From NCBI GenBank assembly GCA_030248135.1, contig JASANC010005354.1:20983-84982 (forward strand): a stretch of DNA of 64,000 nucleotides, in the 5' to 3' direction. The stretch's first letter is position 1; the number at the start of each line of letters is the position of its first letter. The position numbers were made by a program, and so were the translations under genes. Source of the DNA: Theristus sp. LFF4_11. Its lineage: Eukaryota; Nematoda; Chromadorea; Monhysterida; Xyalidae. Shown piece after piece: positions 22,901-33,972 of the stretch. The notes beneath the pieces are model-generated. The model was not told the origin of the DNA. It worked only from the letters and a program-made list of their open reading frames with translations, and did no database searches.

Positions 22901-23068
22901 GGCAAGCGACGAGAAGCAGAGGGCGATTTTGAGCAGCAGTCGGCGATTGGGCGCCGAGATTTTGGTCAGATTGCGTTGGCCGCCGGGCAGCACCTGCAGC
23001 AGTTCACGTTGCTCCTTGCCGACCTGGACGCTGCTCTGGAAGAACATCATGATGACACGCATGCGCAC
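19921..23068 (-). CDS. Stargazin/TARP-like four-pass membrane protein (CACNG family)
   Basis: Probable auxiliary subunit of AMPA-type glutamate receptors or voltage-gated calcium channels at the neuronal plasma membrane (family knowledge). Exons: 22882-23068, 22342-22509, 22093-22180, 21880-22046, 21667-21803, 21228-21424, 19921-20413; all phases agree, 478 residues. TM1 is LLLKIALCFSSLATSTVVIG. The first extracellular loop has the claudin-like motif GPWRGC (family GLWxxC), a paired Cys (TTCRRVIYW) and NxT sites. TM2 is RATYFLVCGALANIVGLVL, TM3 FVFLCLIVYMASL, and TM4 follows the diagnostic YNYGYSFLSIL (family YGWSF) as LSFLCTEFTALFTLMVYM. The tail is long and polar with an Arg/Ser-rich patch (EKPTSRRGSSVRSQRGS). 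It lacks the terminal TTPV of vertebrate type I TARPs, so the CACNG5/7-like group is closer. The 46-nt intron at 22047-22092 is among the shortest here. Confidence 0.82.
20720..20816. mobile_element. Palindromic MITE (CATTCATGAA family), copy 1
   Basis: Ends AAAGGCATTCATGAAGCAGG and CTGCTTCATGAATGCCGC are inverted repeats, with GTGACCACGTAGCT and AGCTACGCGTCGCC as inner arms. It lies in the last intron of the TARP gene. A second copy is at 60211-60301. Confidence 0.75.
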
Positions 23069-25229
23069 GCAACGATCGCTGCTGCTGTCGCGCGCGTCAA
23101 ATCTGGTCTTCTCTCATTCCTGGCGTGAAATAACGAATATTTTCCAGAGTGAGTTTTGTAGTTTTTTTACTCAATTATTAAACAAAAAAGAGTTCTTTGA
23201 ACATGCGGAAATTCAGCGAAAATCAGTTTGAAGATCAGATAACATGGGCAGACTACCATCAGAGGCCGGATGTTACCAGTGGTGACACATCGCACATCAG
23301 CGCACGGCCACATAAATTACACGCGTGGAGTGGACCGCTCAGCAAAAGTGCTTTTTCATGTGCATTTGATTTTATTTTGCCGGCTTTGTGCGCGTTGCGA
23401 ATGTGCTACTGACTGATGAGGACACACGGACACGACCGACTGACTCTGACCATAATATCTTAATGCAACAGTGGACATGCGCGCGCGTTGGTGGCGCGCT
23501 ACACTTTTAGCAAGTCATTTCGCGTAAGTGTGTCAGCGCCACGGTGCCACCCATCACGCGGCTAAGCAGGCGCATTGCTACAAATGTGTGGCATCGGCCT
23601 AGTTGGCTAAGCGGAACGGGCGCACATCAAGGAGAGACGTGCACGACAATATAGCAACGAACATATCCTGCGTTGTTGAGTTCCTATCAAAGAATACATG
23701 TAAATGGAAATGTAATGAGCGTGTGTGTGTGTTGTTCCGATGGTGCGACTGAGATGGCCACTTTTGCGAGTGGATGGGTGCATCTGGCGAGAGGCGTCGC
23801 TTTTCCAGGCACTGGAATACCGAAATACAAAACAGCCGTGTGTCCAAGTGGGAACTGTGTTGCTAACGAGCTTGGCTGTGTAGTCGTGTCCGTGCATGTT
23901 GCGTATGTAGTGCCTCTACTCGACCAACGGCAAAGTGGTTGATTAAATTTGATCGTTTCTTCTTTCTGTTTGAATTTTATACGTGTGGCCACGGCGTCAG
24001 TTGTATGCATGTGCTTGGCTCACAAAAAGGCTGTCTGTCTAGTCTGGACATATCAAGTGAGGCCTCTCCGCAAGTTCGTGTGGTGTGGCTGATCGGATTT
24101 GTGCAGCGATTTGTGTCACGATGCACGACGTGCAAGACATGCTCTGAACACTTTGTAAGCTGCCGATTACGTTACGTGTCGGTGCGGTGGTTATACATGT
24201 ACAGTAGTGTATATGTGCATGTGAAAGCAAAGTGCAATCCTACATATACATGTATATTGCACGTGTAACGTACGCAATCAGAGGCTATTTTGCTGTCCAA
24301 TGTGCTCATTTAAATAGATTACATTGAAATAATCTGTCATGTTACCAGATTTTACGTCTGTTTAAACTATATTTTTGCCATTTTCTAACAAAAAAGTCAA
24401 CTTTACCACAGAAATATCTCATAAACATGTCGAAGAAACCGTTAGTCGGAGCTGCAGACACAAAACGTTATCAACGGTTTGATCTCTTACACATGTGCCT
24501 TCAGTCGTGTATGAATGATAAATGAACACAACACACAACGAAAAATTATACGCGGCCAAATTGGCCGGCTGATCAAAATTTGCAAAATATAAACCGCTTT
24601 TTTGTTTTGTTTTTTCATAACGCTTTCATGTGAACATTACTAGTAGTGCACGCGTGCAGATTTGATCCCTGGTAAAACTCCGTTTCAAGGTTCTAGACCG
24701 CGTTACCGTAACAATCGGGTGTGCCCAACAGTGTAACTGGTTCACGCGTAAAATGGATGTAGCACAAATGTTCTTGACCACAGTTTGATAGTGGATTCAG
24801 AAAAAACAGTCCAGACACAACAAAAAAAAACGAAAATAACATAAAAATATGTTTTGAAAAGCGTACGCAGTGCGTGTGTTCACAATCGTCAGTTAGTGCA
24901 CGTGAACTAAGCTGTTACTAAGCTCTGATTTATTCATCTGTTGTTGTTGCTATCCAGTTCCAGCTGTTGCGTAAACCGCATTAGAACACACGATGGCGAA
25001 TTTCTGGATCTGGGTTCTGCTCAGCTGAATAAGTTAACAAAAAAAAACGAAAGCACCTTACCGTTTATCTGCCACGCTGCCACTCACGTCAAGAATAATG
25101 ACTCATCAGTTTTGAATCATACATAATCAGCACATGAATTTGAAAAGCACCGGTTCACTGGCCCGTTCTGCTTGAAAACTCAAACTCAAAATTTCCGACT
25201 TCTGCATTCCATACCACGATTATAAAAAA
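23069..25229. other. Divergent spacer between TARP and SLC2 genes
   Basis: The two genes are transcribed away from each other, so both promoters should lie here. I see no coding exon. The sequence contains unusual CACGTGTAACGTACG and ACATGTA-rich stretches (about 24190-24275) and a degenerate TAGTTGGCTAAGCGG tRNA-like patch (about 23598), but nothing that can be named. Confidence 0.4.
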
Positions 25230-27982
25230 ATGCACACCCGTTTGGCGGTCTCGGCCGTTTACCACGGACTGTTTGGCATGACGTCAGCGTATTACCTGAC
25301 GGTGATGACCAGCCTGGAAGCACACGTGAAGCAGTTTGCGAATGCGTCGTTGCACGAGCGCTACAATCGCACGGTCACCGAAGCAGACGTCACACTCGCC
25401 TGGTCACTCTCACAGGCGATGCTTTCAGTCGGCGCTGTCATTGGTCAGTTGCGCAGTTCGATTGTGTACATGCACCCTGTTTTTATTCAAACTTGTCGAC
25501 GGCGGAATGACATTATTTGTACGTCATCAACTTGTCATCATCTGCTAACCAGACTTTTAGTTTTAAAAGTAAAGCAAGCAAAAATTCGTTTACCTGGGCA
25601 CGACAAACGGGTGTTTTTTTTTAACAACTGATGACGTCATTTCGATCCGACACATTTCACTAAATCTAGAATAGTATTTTTTGTATCTGTTCAAAATTAC
25701 TAATGCACCGTAATTTTTCAAACATTCAGGCTCGTTTGCGAGCCGCTATATTGGCGAGCGATTCGGCCGACGCGCGACGGTGATGGTGTTCACGAATCTG
25801 TTGATCGTCGCCGCTTCCGTGCTCATGTACACGGCGGAACGAGCGAACTTGTTCGAGGGCTACATGCTCGGGCGTCTGCTGAGTGGGTGCGCGCGCACGG
25901 CACAGTGGTACACGGTGACCTATATGACCGAATGCACGCCCGCGAGCTCACGTGGCTTCACATCGCTCGTCTCAGTGATCGGTTTGCTTTCACTCATGTT
26001 TCTCAAGATCTTTCATGTTTTCACTTTGAAACGAATTCTGGCGACGTCGCAGGCACACGAATTTGGCTGATTGCGGCGTGTTTTCTGGCTCTGCCGGACG
26101 CGCTTGGCACCGAGCAACGGTGGCCTCTGTTGTGCCTGCTTCCAATTCCATTTGCGCTCGTCCACCTCAGCACCACGTGTCTCTTTCCGCAGTCACCAAA
26201 ATTCCTCTATATCATGCGCGACAACGTCGACGGCGCCAGGAAAGCGGTAACGATGACGAACTCGGAACTCGTTTGATTTGTTGGCGGCGGTTTTGTCTTC
26301 TTTGAAACATTGAAAAAAAACAGGCATCGATGAAACGCGTTTATTACGTTTTCTCACTTTGATTAGAGTACACGTTTACTCTGTGCAATGAATTCAATGC
26401 GCACGCCAGGTTCGGTTTTACCACGGCGACGATGCTGACACTGAGCGAGTGCTTGCGTCGTTTGAGCGTGAACGCAAGCTGCAACGCACGGCGGGCGGCC
26501 GAACGGCGAGTCTATGCGACGTGTTGCGCACGCATCATCTGCGCGTGCCATTTCTGTTGTGTCTCACTGTCTCGGCGACACCGCCACTGATGGGCGTCTC
26601 CCTTGCTGTGCACTACTCCACCGGTGTCATGCAATCGCTTGGCGTCACTAACGCGGCACTCTTCACTGCGGCCGTTATTAATGGGCCTTGTTTGATCGTC
26701 GGAACAATCAGTAAGTACAGTATATGTACATATTATCTTTTTTATTGAACGTGTCGTAATATGCGTTTGCACGCACAGAGAGGGAAAATGTTTTCACAGC
26801 TGCACGGAAATTTGAAATCAGCAAAACTGAACGTAATGTGGCGGCAGTTTTGTGGAAGAAAATGAACCACTCAGAAAAAGAAAAGAAAAACTAAACCAAT
26901 CAGAATCTTTTTCACATAACATAATTGTTTAATGTGTGAAAGAAAACAGTTTAAAGTTTTAATTTTTTTTAAAGAAAACAGCGCTTTCTGTTTTTAACTG
27001 TGCGGCTTTTCCACAGATCCATCGGCCTCACTCCGCCTCCTTTGTACAAAAAGAAGTACAATGTATACAATATCCTAATCGATGTGTCTATGTATAATTA
27101 GTGCAATAATCAGGATGTGTCTATGTATAATTAGTGCAATAATCAGGGTGGGCCGCGTTGATTGTACTCCAAGAGTCGGGCAGAATAAAGTTCACACACT
27201 ACCCATGCTAAAGCTAAAACTGCAAAGATTTGTATAATATATATGTCTGCATCAAATTTGGATAATATAAAATAAAATATCTGTAAAAACGCAAAAAAAT
27301 CACGCACTTTGTAGGTGTTTTGATAGTCGATCGTGTTGGCCGCCGATTTTGTCAGCTAACCGGTCTTGCACTGGGCATTTTGGGAACACTGTCACTGTTC
27401 ACCGCTGGCACGCTGCACCGAAGCGAATCGACAGCCGGCATCGGCGCCGCACTAAGCGTCGTCGCATTAATTCTCATTGTGAATGGCGTGTCGCTCGGTC
27501 CTGGCCACATGCATGCAATAATGCCTGGCGAACTGTGCCCGCAGGTGAAGTTGTTGTCTAAAAATATATTCGTTTTTGAAATCTATGCCCACATAAAACT
27601 TTAAACTATCACTATTTTTGTCTTCCAGACTTCTCGAACGATTACTTGGAACATTGCAACGTCTTGCGGTTGGACGAACGATGCCTTTGTGCTGGTTGTC
27701 TACCCACAATTGCATCGTATCATTGGTGCGGCGGCCGTTCTCCCATTAACCGCAATGGCAACAGTTGCCTTTACAGTGTTGTTCATGTTCCTTCCGGAAA
27801 CATCGGGTAAATCAGTTGACGAAGTGCATCTTAGTGCCAGCTGGGTTGCGGTAAAACGGTTGGAAGGTTCACTAGAAAATGATGATATGGCTCTAAAACC
27901 GCTGCAAGACACTCAGACAGGTAACGGTGAACCTGGCGGAGTATTCTTGCCGCTGAATGGAGACAAGAAAGAACTGGCATAA
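25230..27982 (+). CDS. Divergent SLC2/GLUT-family sugar transporter
   Basis: Twelve-pass major facilitator of the S/T-family sugar transporter type, plasma membrane. Exons: 25230-25443, 25730-25981, 26053-26246, 26410-26710, 27315-27544, 27629-27982; all in phase, 514 residues, normal for GLUTs. Family signatures: the TM2-3 loop GERFGRR, TM4-5 TECTPASSRGF (family TEISPxxxRG), the loop PQSPKFLYIM (family PESPRYL), the TM8-9 loop DRVGRRF and the end motif FLPETSGKS. Two substrate motifs have decayed: TM7, normally QQLSGIN, reads SATPPLMGVSLAVHYSTG, and the TM10 GPGPIPW site reads GPGHMHAIMPGE, without the Trp that binds cytochalasin B. Transport of glucose itself is therefore doubtful. The start codon was chosen as the first in-frame ATG before TM1; an upstream exon is possible. 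Confidence 0.8.
25483..25668. mobile_element. CRE-type MITE, copy 2 (SLC2 intron 1)
   Basis: Left end TATTCAAACTTGTCGACGG and right end GATGACGTCATTTCGATCCG match the other copies. Internal CCAGACTTTTAGTTT parallels CCAGACTTTCCGTTT of the 33-kb copy, and CGACAAACGGGTGTTTT parallels TGACAAACGGGCGTTTT. It occupies most of intron 1. Confidence 0.6.
27080..27147 (+). repeat. Tandem duplication in SLC2 intron 4
   Basis: A unit of about 34 nt beginning GATGTGTCTATGTATAATTA occurs twice head to tail, ending GTGCAATAATCAG both times. It lies in the long intron 26711-27314 and does not touch a splice site. Confidence 0.7.
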
Positions 27983-28161
27983 TTTATTGCTCAGTAAACT
28001 CTGATCTTTATTGGCACTGTCATACTAACATAATAGATAGTCAGCTAAAATTTAATTTGTAAACCACTATGAAAACAGTGCAAACGAACACAAACGAACA
28101 ACATGGTAGAATGTAATGTTGTTGAAAGTAAAAGAACAAAAGAAGCAAGCACTCTGAAATT

Positions 28162-31100
28162 TTATTTTTGCAATGAAGACTTCGCATGATCAAGCCATAG
28201 TTTCAAATCAGCAAGTTGTGCATCGATATTAGATGGCTCTGATCGGTCGATGTCGCTCTGTTCTTTACGAAACAAATATGGCCGCATCGAGTCATCTGGA
28301 AATAAAAAAAATTTGTTTTTGAAACACAATAAACTTTTATCAACAACTTACTGGTGATAAATGCATTCCACTTCTTGTCAATGATTGTGTCAATGTCCAC
28401 CAATTTTGCATCTTCCATTTGTGTCCTGAAGCAGTTTTTGAAATGATAATTTTTTTGAACATTCAAAGTGACTGTGTGAACGTGAACATGCCAGCTTTTT
28501 TCAGGGTGCAAAGGAGCAGGCGAAATTTTAAATGAAAGAAAAAGCGTTCAGAAAGTAGAAACCCAATTTTGTGCCTAATTGTGTGACTGTCTTATATAGT
28601 CGGTCGGTAGTACTGTAATACGTACATTCTTCTAGCATTATGGCCAACCTTTGGTCGTGTTTGTTCCGCTCGCGGTTCATCTTGCGGTACATTTGTTCGG
28701 ACAATTTATTCAAGTCTGCCTGCAGTTCTTTCGTAAATGAGTCGATGTAATTAGGGTGCAATTGAACATCTGCAACAAAAAATAACAAGACAAACTAAAA
28801 ATCAAACGAGAACTCAAATGTGACAATTAAAATGAATACATGCCTTCAACATTAACTGGTGATAATTCAGCTGCTAGTGTTGTTTGGTCACCTGCCACTT
28901 TACCATGTTGAGAAATGATCTCGTCTGCTCTTTGAATAATTGTCGATACAGAACTATGAAAAGGCAAAAGACTGAGAATGGTTTGCGACACAATAAACAA
29001 ACGGCGGTATGCATCTACTTGGCAAAACCGCAAGCAGCAAAATAAAAAAATGTAAGAACTGCCCAATGTTACCTGCGACGACCACCGCTTTTGTCTGCAA
29101 GATCGTTTGTTTGCGTTGACTCATTCGGAACAATGGTTGCTTTCTAGAACGTTAGCCAAATCATACGGGGGAACGTTTTTATTAATCAAAAGTACGTAGT
29201 TTTTGAACTCACCGTTTCACCGCACGGTTCTATTCTAAAATACTCGGATTTCAGCGAATGTGGTAAACTTAAAATTAGTGCTTCAATTTTGTCGACTTTT
29301 TCGTGCAGCTGTTCAATTGCGTGGTTTGAAATTGAGGGCTTCGACAGCTTGGATGGAGAGTTTTCATTTGAAATTTGCGCTTGAACACCAACATGATGCT
29401 TCGGTGTATTAATCGTAGAGCAGGATTTATGAACTGCTTGTACGGTGACTGTGTTAGAGGCAGTAGTTTTGAGCGTGACATTCGAAGATGTTTTTCTGTT
29501 GTCTTGTTCGGAAACGTTTTGGTTCATCTGTAGTTTTTCCAACTGAAAATACATAAGGTTTCGACACTGCAATAAAACGCATACAAAACGTTTTGAACCA
29601 CACCTCATATTTGTGTTGTCGTTTCAGTTTTGCAATTTTCGATTCATGGTCAGCTTTCCAGTCTGCCAACTCCATCCGATGCTTCTCTTTTTCCTCATCC
29701 ATCATGGCCTAAAACGGCACCAAAAACTTATTTATTAGCTGTGAACCGTCACCAGCCTCAATATTCAAACGCACAGAAAATTCGTCTTCTATGGTTTTTC
29801 GAATTGTTTTGGATAGTCTTTCGTTGATGCATTTTATTTCTTCAAGTTGTTTTTCATTTTCGGAAACTATTTCTTCGATTCGCTTTTCTTGTTCGCTATT
29901 CACTTTCAAGAGCGATTTTTCGTGTTCACGTTTAACTTCTTCAAGTTGTTTTTTATGCCCGTCGTCAATTGCATTCAAGTGTTCCTAACAATATATTATC
30001 AGTGAAACGTCGGTACAGTAGATTTCTTTAAAACAATGAGGTGCAGATCACGGAGCCCGCGAAACTTTGAATTAAAACAAACTGAACCGGAAATCTAGTA
30101 TGATCGGCAACCAAAACTCCCATTTGTGGCGAACTATGTCGTTTTTCTAAACAAATATCGTTCTTTCTTTTTTCGCGGACTCTGTATTTTGTTAAAATGT
30201 TGACAGGTTTAAAGAAACATTCTGCACAATACATTGTAGTTTTACAACATAACACCCCAAAATAAGAAATGTATCACTATACCTGATGTTCGCAATCTTT
30301 TTTCTCCAAAGCATCAACAATTCGTTGATTAATTTCTATTTCTAACTTTTCTTTGTCAAGGTGCAATTTCGACTCCGGTTCCAAATAAGCTTTGCTTATT
30401 TCAGTTCGTTTGTCGTCGGTTATTGACATCGTTTCGATAGATTTTGCAGGTCGAAAACTGTTATTACTCCTGAAAACAATCGATTACTACCATCTACAAA
30501 TACAACTTAGTTACTTTTCTATTTCAACTCTATTTACATGCATCTCTTGAAAAATAAAACTAATTCTTAAAACAATAAACAGACAAAGGCAGCATGATCG
30601 GTTCTTCTGAGCCTCGGCGAAGTAGTCTTGGGCCGCCGGATTCGCCACGGTCGATTGATTCTTGTTTTGTGGTTGCGGGTTTTGATGAAGATGATGTTGC
30701 TGACACCGTCGCTGGTTCCAGTTCCTCAACACTCAAACTTAGCACACCAAATTCGTGCTAAAACGTTTACCAACTGAAGGTTATCACGAAACAAAAACAA
30801 TAATAACATTTTGATATCTGTCAACTGCAACAGAAAAGCACATAGCTTGTCAACCAACCATAAAAGCAATAGAATTTTTGCTGTCTTGCCTTTCACTTGT
30901 CTTTTTGATTGTTGCTTCGTCTATTTTAGTTGCTGTCATCTATAATAAGCCAAACAATGAGCTTCATCATTGTAGAAAACAAAACAGTTGATTAACTTAC
31001 TCCGGCAGTATGCTCATCCTCAAACGAGCCGTCCAAAGCAAATCTATCAAACTGCGCTGCTGTGAGCTCTTCAGCCGGACTCTTCGGGCACTCCGTTTCA

Positions 31101-32251
31101 GTCGTCTCAAGTACTTCCGGTTTATTAATTGACAACGAAAGATTTCGACCGTGATCGTCTTTGAATTCGGCAATGTCCTATGAACAACTGAGTTGTATTT
31201 TACAAATTTTACAGCGACTGCTGTGCAGTTTATTACAAAAAAGCTTCTTTACCTTTAACGGCATTGATCGTGTGCCATGAGAAGTTTTCGGTCGAACTTG
31301 TGGATTGCTGGTTGTGTTGTTGTCTTCTTTTTTCGAGCCAATTGCAGCGAGTGGTGCCAGACGTCCCAAAGGTTTTGTGTTTCCGAGCGTTGTAACGCCA
31401 ACAACTGATTGTTTCGTCAGTGACGGTTTATTTCGCTGAGAAAAAATCCAAGTAGCGCGTAAAACAATCATATACAATGTCGCAGTTGATTTGTTAAAAA
31501 ATCGAAAAGTTACTGCTTTTGGTATTTTTTGCATCTAATAAATCACGCACAACTTTTTTCCACAAAAAGATTATTAGTTGTGAATTTGTGGACTGAACAC
31601 CGAAAATCAAAGAACGTGTTCACGAACCAACGCATCAGTTCTCCGCTTTTAATCTAAAGGTTTGTTTGACCGGCCGATCAACTAATACCCAAACCCCAAA
31701 CCTCAGATTCCTTTGCCGATTGCTTTGTGCCGACGACTTTTAGTTGACTTTTAGCTCGCTTCTGGCCACCCTTCTGCGCGATTGCGCGCTCGCGCACAAC
31801 CATTCGACGAAATTTGTCGTCACTTGGATGTTCCCAAGATGTTTCTCCCGTTTTGTAGTTGAAAAAGTACATATCACCTTTATTGTCCTCGCTAGAACAA
31901 ATTATAGACAATTAAAAATACTTAATTCAACTTACCATTTATTCACGACAAGAAAAAAATGAAATGAGCAAAAAAAGCAAACAAACAGTGTATTCCAGTC
32001 GTTTGAAGGCAGTGGAGCTACAATTCCAGTTCGCGCTATCCACATCAATTCCGGTTCTTTTTCAGGATCAATTCCGATAGTTCGAGCATATTCAACGATT
32101 TCTAAAAGTTCAAATCTTATTTATCGCCAATAAGTATTGCATACTTCTCACGATAGGAAGCCTCACCATCTTCAGTTGGTTCGGTGTTATTTTCGTCGTC
32201 TGAGGTGCTTGGCGTCAGATTTCCGTGTTGGTTGTGGTTTTCGGCGTCCAT
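28162..32251 (-). CDS. CEP164: Centrosomal protein CEP164 (distal appendage, WW domain)
   Basis: Mother-centriole distal appendage protein needed for membrane docking and TTBK2 recruitment in ciliogenesis (family knowledge). Exons: 32167-32251, 31987-32101, 31702-31891, 31253-31435, 31001-31177, 30859-30939, 30585-30757, 30283-30469, 29775-29984, 29604-29708, 29213-29542, 29073-29143, 28844-28953, 28649-28769, 28352-28425, 28162-28295; phases agree, 781 residues (human 1460). The N-terminus is diagnostic: [20 protein letters not shown], then [12 protein letters not shown] and the WW domain [26 protein letters not shown] in exon 4 matches the human PLGGLAPLRGL. A Lys/Glu coiled coil (exons 8-11) follows, and the C-terminus has [13 protein letters not shown], like human VDDFLLEKWRKYF. 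The protein is about half the vertebrate length because the central coiled coil is short. The intron after exon 13 appears to be GC-AG. Confidence 0.92.
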
Positions 32252-32743
32252 TTTGGTAAAACCGTTGCTCAGCAAGGCTTGTTTGAACATTATTCACTAG
32301 TTAGCGCACTATCAGAAATCAGACGCCTAACCGCAAGTTTTAGCCAACACAAAAGCAGGAGAACAACAATGTTTCCGGCTGAATGACGTATTTCGTTACC
32401 TTGGCAACTAGCAACGCCATGGGTGTTAATGCTGCTTTGTTCTGTTACAAAAAATGTGAACATCTGGTAGTTACTACTGCAAACACCACGTAACGGTGAC
32501 GGTACGTAGCGGTGACGGTATCCGCAACAGGTCCGACCAAATTTTTTATTAGAACAAGAAACACACAGCACCGCTTGAGAGATCACCACGTCAATATGTT
32601 TTAACGGTTAATTTTCAAGCTCTAATACACTGTAATGCACCGCAAATGTCACAAAAATCATCTAATATTGAACTCCTACTCCCTATTCTATCTTTTTCTG
32701 TGATCATTTAACATTCATTTTTTAAGTATGGAATGCCACGTAT
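32252..32743. other. Spacer between CEP164 and PCBD
   Basis: About 490 nt upstream of CEP164 and downstream of PCBD, both on the minus strand. A short imperfect tandem GGTGACGGTACGTAGCGGTGACGG lies near 32491-32520. No exon or other motif is seen. Confidence 0.4.
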
Positions 32744-33972
32744 TTAGCAACCCTTGACCAGCGTTTCCATGAATTTGGCCATCTTAACATCACGCACCGA
32801 CAACCCTGAGCATTCGTGCGTTGCCAGGGTCACATCAACCTGTTATGATGTGACAGACTGAACAGATAGACTTTTTGAAACAAAAAACAAAGGTTTGATA
32901 CGCACCTTGTTGTAGACATTGAACCATTCTGGATGGTGATCCATTTTTTCGGCTAGCAGAGCGACGCGGTTCATGAAGCCGAATGCCTGAACAGTTAAAA
33001 TCAGAAAACAAGAACATCGCAAAACCAACCAAATCAAATGAAAATTGATCAATCAAGTCAACACGAACAAATTCTGCACTGAGAGCGACTCGGATTGGAT
33101 CGTGTTGCGTGACTATACGAGAAGGAAACAACACTGCTGTGTAGGGTTCGAAAAAAAGTGAAAATCTCGTTTTTTAATTATTTTTTACATTTTTAATTAA
33201 ATAAAGAAATTCTAAATCCCGGAGGAATGTCTGAAGAACGACAAAACTACATTTTGTAGGTGCATTCGAACGCAGAGTTTCAATTTTGCATTTCCAGAGC
33301 TAAATGTGCAAGATTAATGTATGACCTATTTTTTTAACGTGTCCCACTGAAATGACGTCATGTGCCGCCAAACATGCGCTTGCCGTTCACTGCAAACCAG
33401 ACTTTCCGTTTAGCCGATTTCTTTCCATAAACAAATGGTGAATGTCGAATCAGTCACACCAAACTGACATTTTGGTGCCTGTACTTTGACAAACGGGCGT
33501 TTTAAAGCAAATGACGTCATTTTAGTTCGGACACGTTTGAATAAATCCACAAAAAATACTAAATTTACTCACAGTCCAACTCAAAATTTTATGCACTCAT
33601 CTGAATGGTTCGTGATCACGTGATGAATGCTTTCTGTGCAGGACAGATTCCGCTCCCACAGAATGCATGCATCACGTGATCGTTACCAGCCAATCAGCTG
33701 ATTGACTGTAATTTAAAGCTGATCGACTGCTGCGACTGTTGCGAAATGTTATTCTCTTTGACCGACCTGATTAAAATCTTTGAACATGAACACCTTCTGT
33801 AGCGCATCCCTGCCCTCGACGGTCTTCCATCCAGCCTCAAACAATTCACTTAATTCCCGTCGACGCTGCTCGTCTGTCAGCTTCTCTGCTCTCGGCTGTC
33901 AACAAAAAAATGGATGCTCTCGAAACCAAATACAAGAGATCGCGGTCCCACATTACCAAACACCCTTACCAT
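32744..33972 (-). CDS. PCBD: Pterin-4a-carbinolamine dehydratase
   Basis: Dehydrates 4a-hydroxytetrahydrobiopterin to quinonoid dihydrobiopterin, recycling the cofactor of aromatic amino acid hydroxylases. The animal protein also serves as dimerisation cofactor of HNF1 (family knowledge). Exons: 33970-33972 (ATG only), 33767-33895, 32906-32986, 32744-32839; all phase 0, giving 102 residues (human 104). The active-site signature [15 protein letters not shown] carries the two catalytic His at residues 61-62, and [11 protein letters not shown] carries His79. Exon 2 starts [19 protein letters not shown] and contains [13 protein letters not shown], as in the family. The long intron 32987-33766 contains two MITEs. 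The ATG-only first exon is inferred from a perfect donor (ATG then GTAAGG) and matching phase. Confidence 0.95.
33328..33547. mobile_element. CRE-type MITE, copy 3 (PCBD intron)
   Basis: Inverted ends AACGTGTCCCACTGAAATGA (left) and TTAGTTCGGACACGTTTGAA (right), each with TGACGTCA just inside (ATGACGTCATGTGCCGCC and AAATGACGTCATTTTAG). The whole 210-nt body is the reverse complement of 42085-42302 with few differences, for example GACTTTCCGTTTAGCC against GGCTAAACGGAAAGTC. Confidence 0.85.
33595..33735. mobile_element. E-box MITE, copy 4 (PCBD intron)
   Basis: Blocks GTGATCACGTGATGAATGC and GCATGCATCACGTGATCG form a palindrome around TTTCTGTGCAGGACAGATTC. The right end CCAATCAGCTGATTGACTG matches the family. 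Both CACGTG sites are intact. The element lies directly next to CRE-type copy 3. Confidence 0.8.

Noticed and set aside
23590..23650. tRNA/SINE head suggested by TAGTTGGCTAAGCGG
   Set aside because: No B box follows at the right distance and no repeated partner was found.
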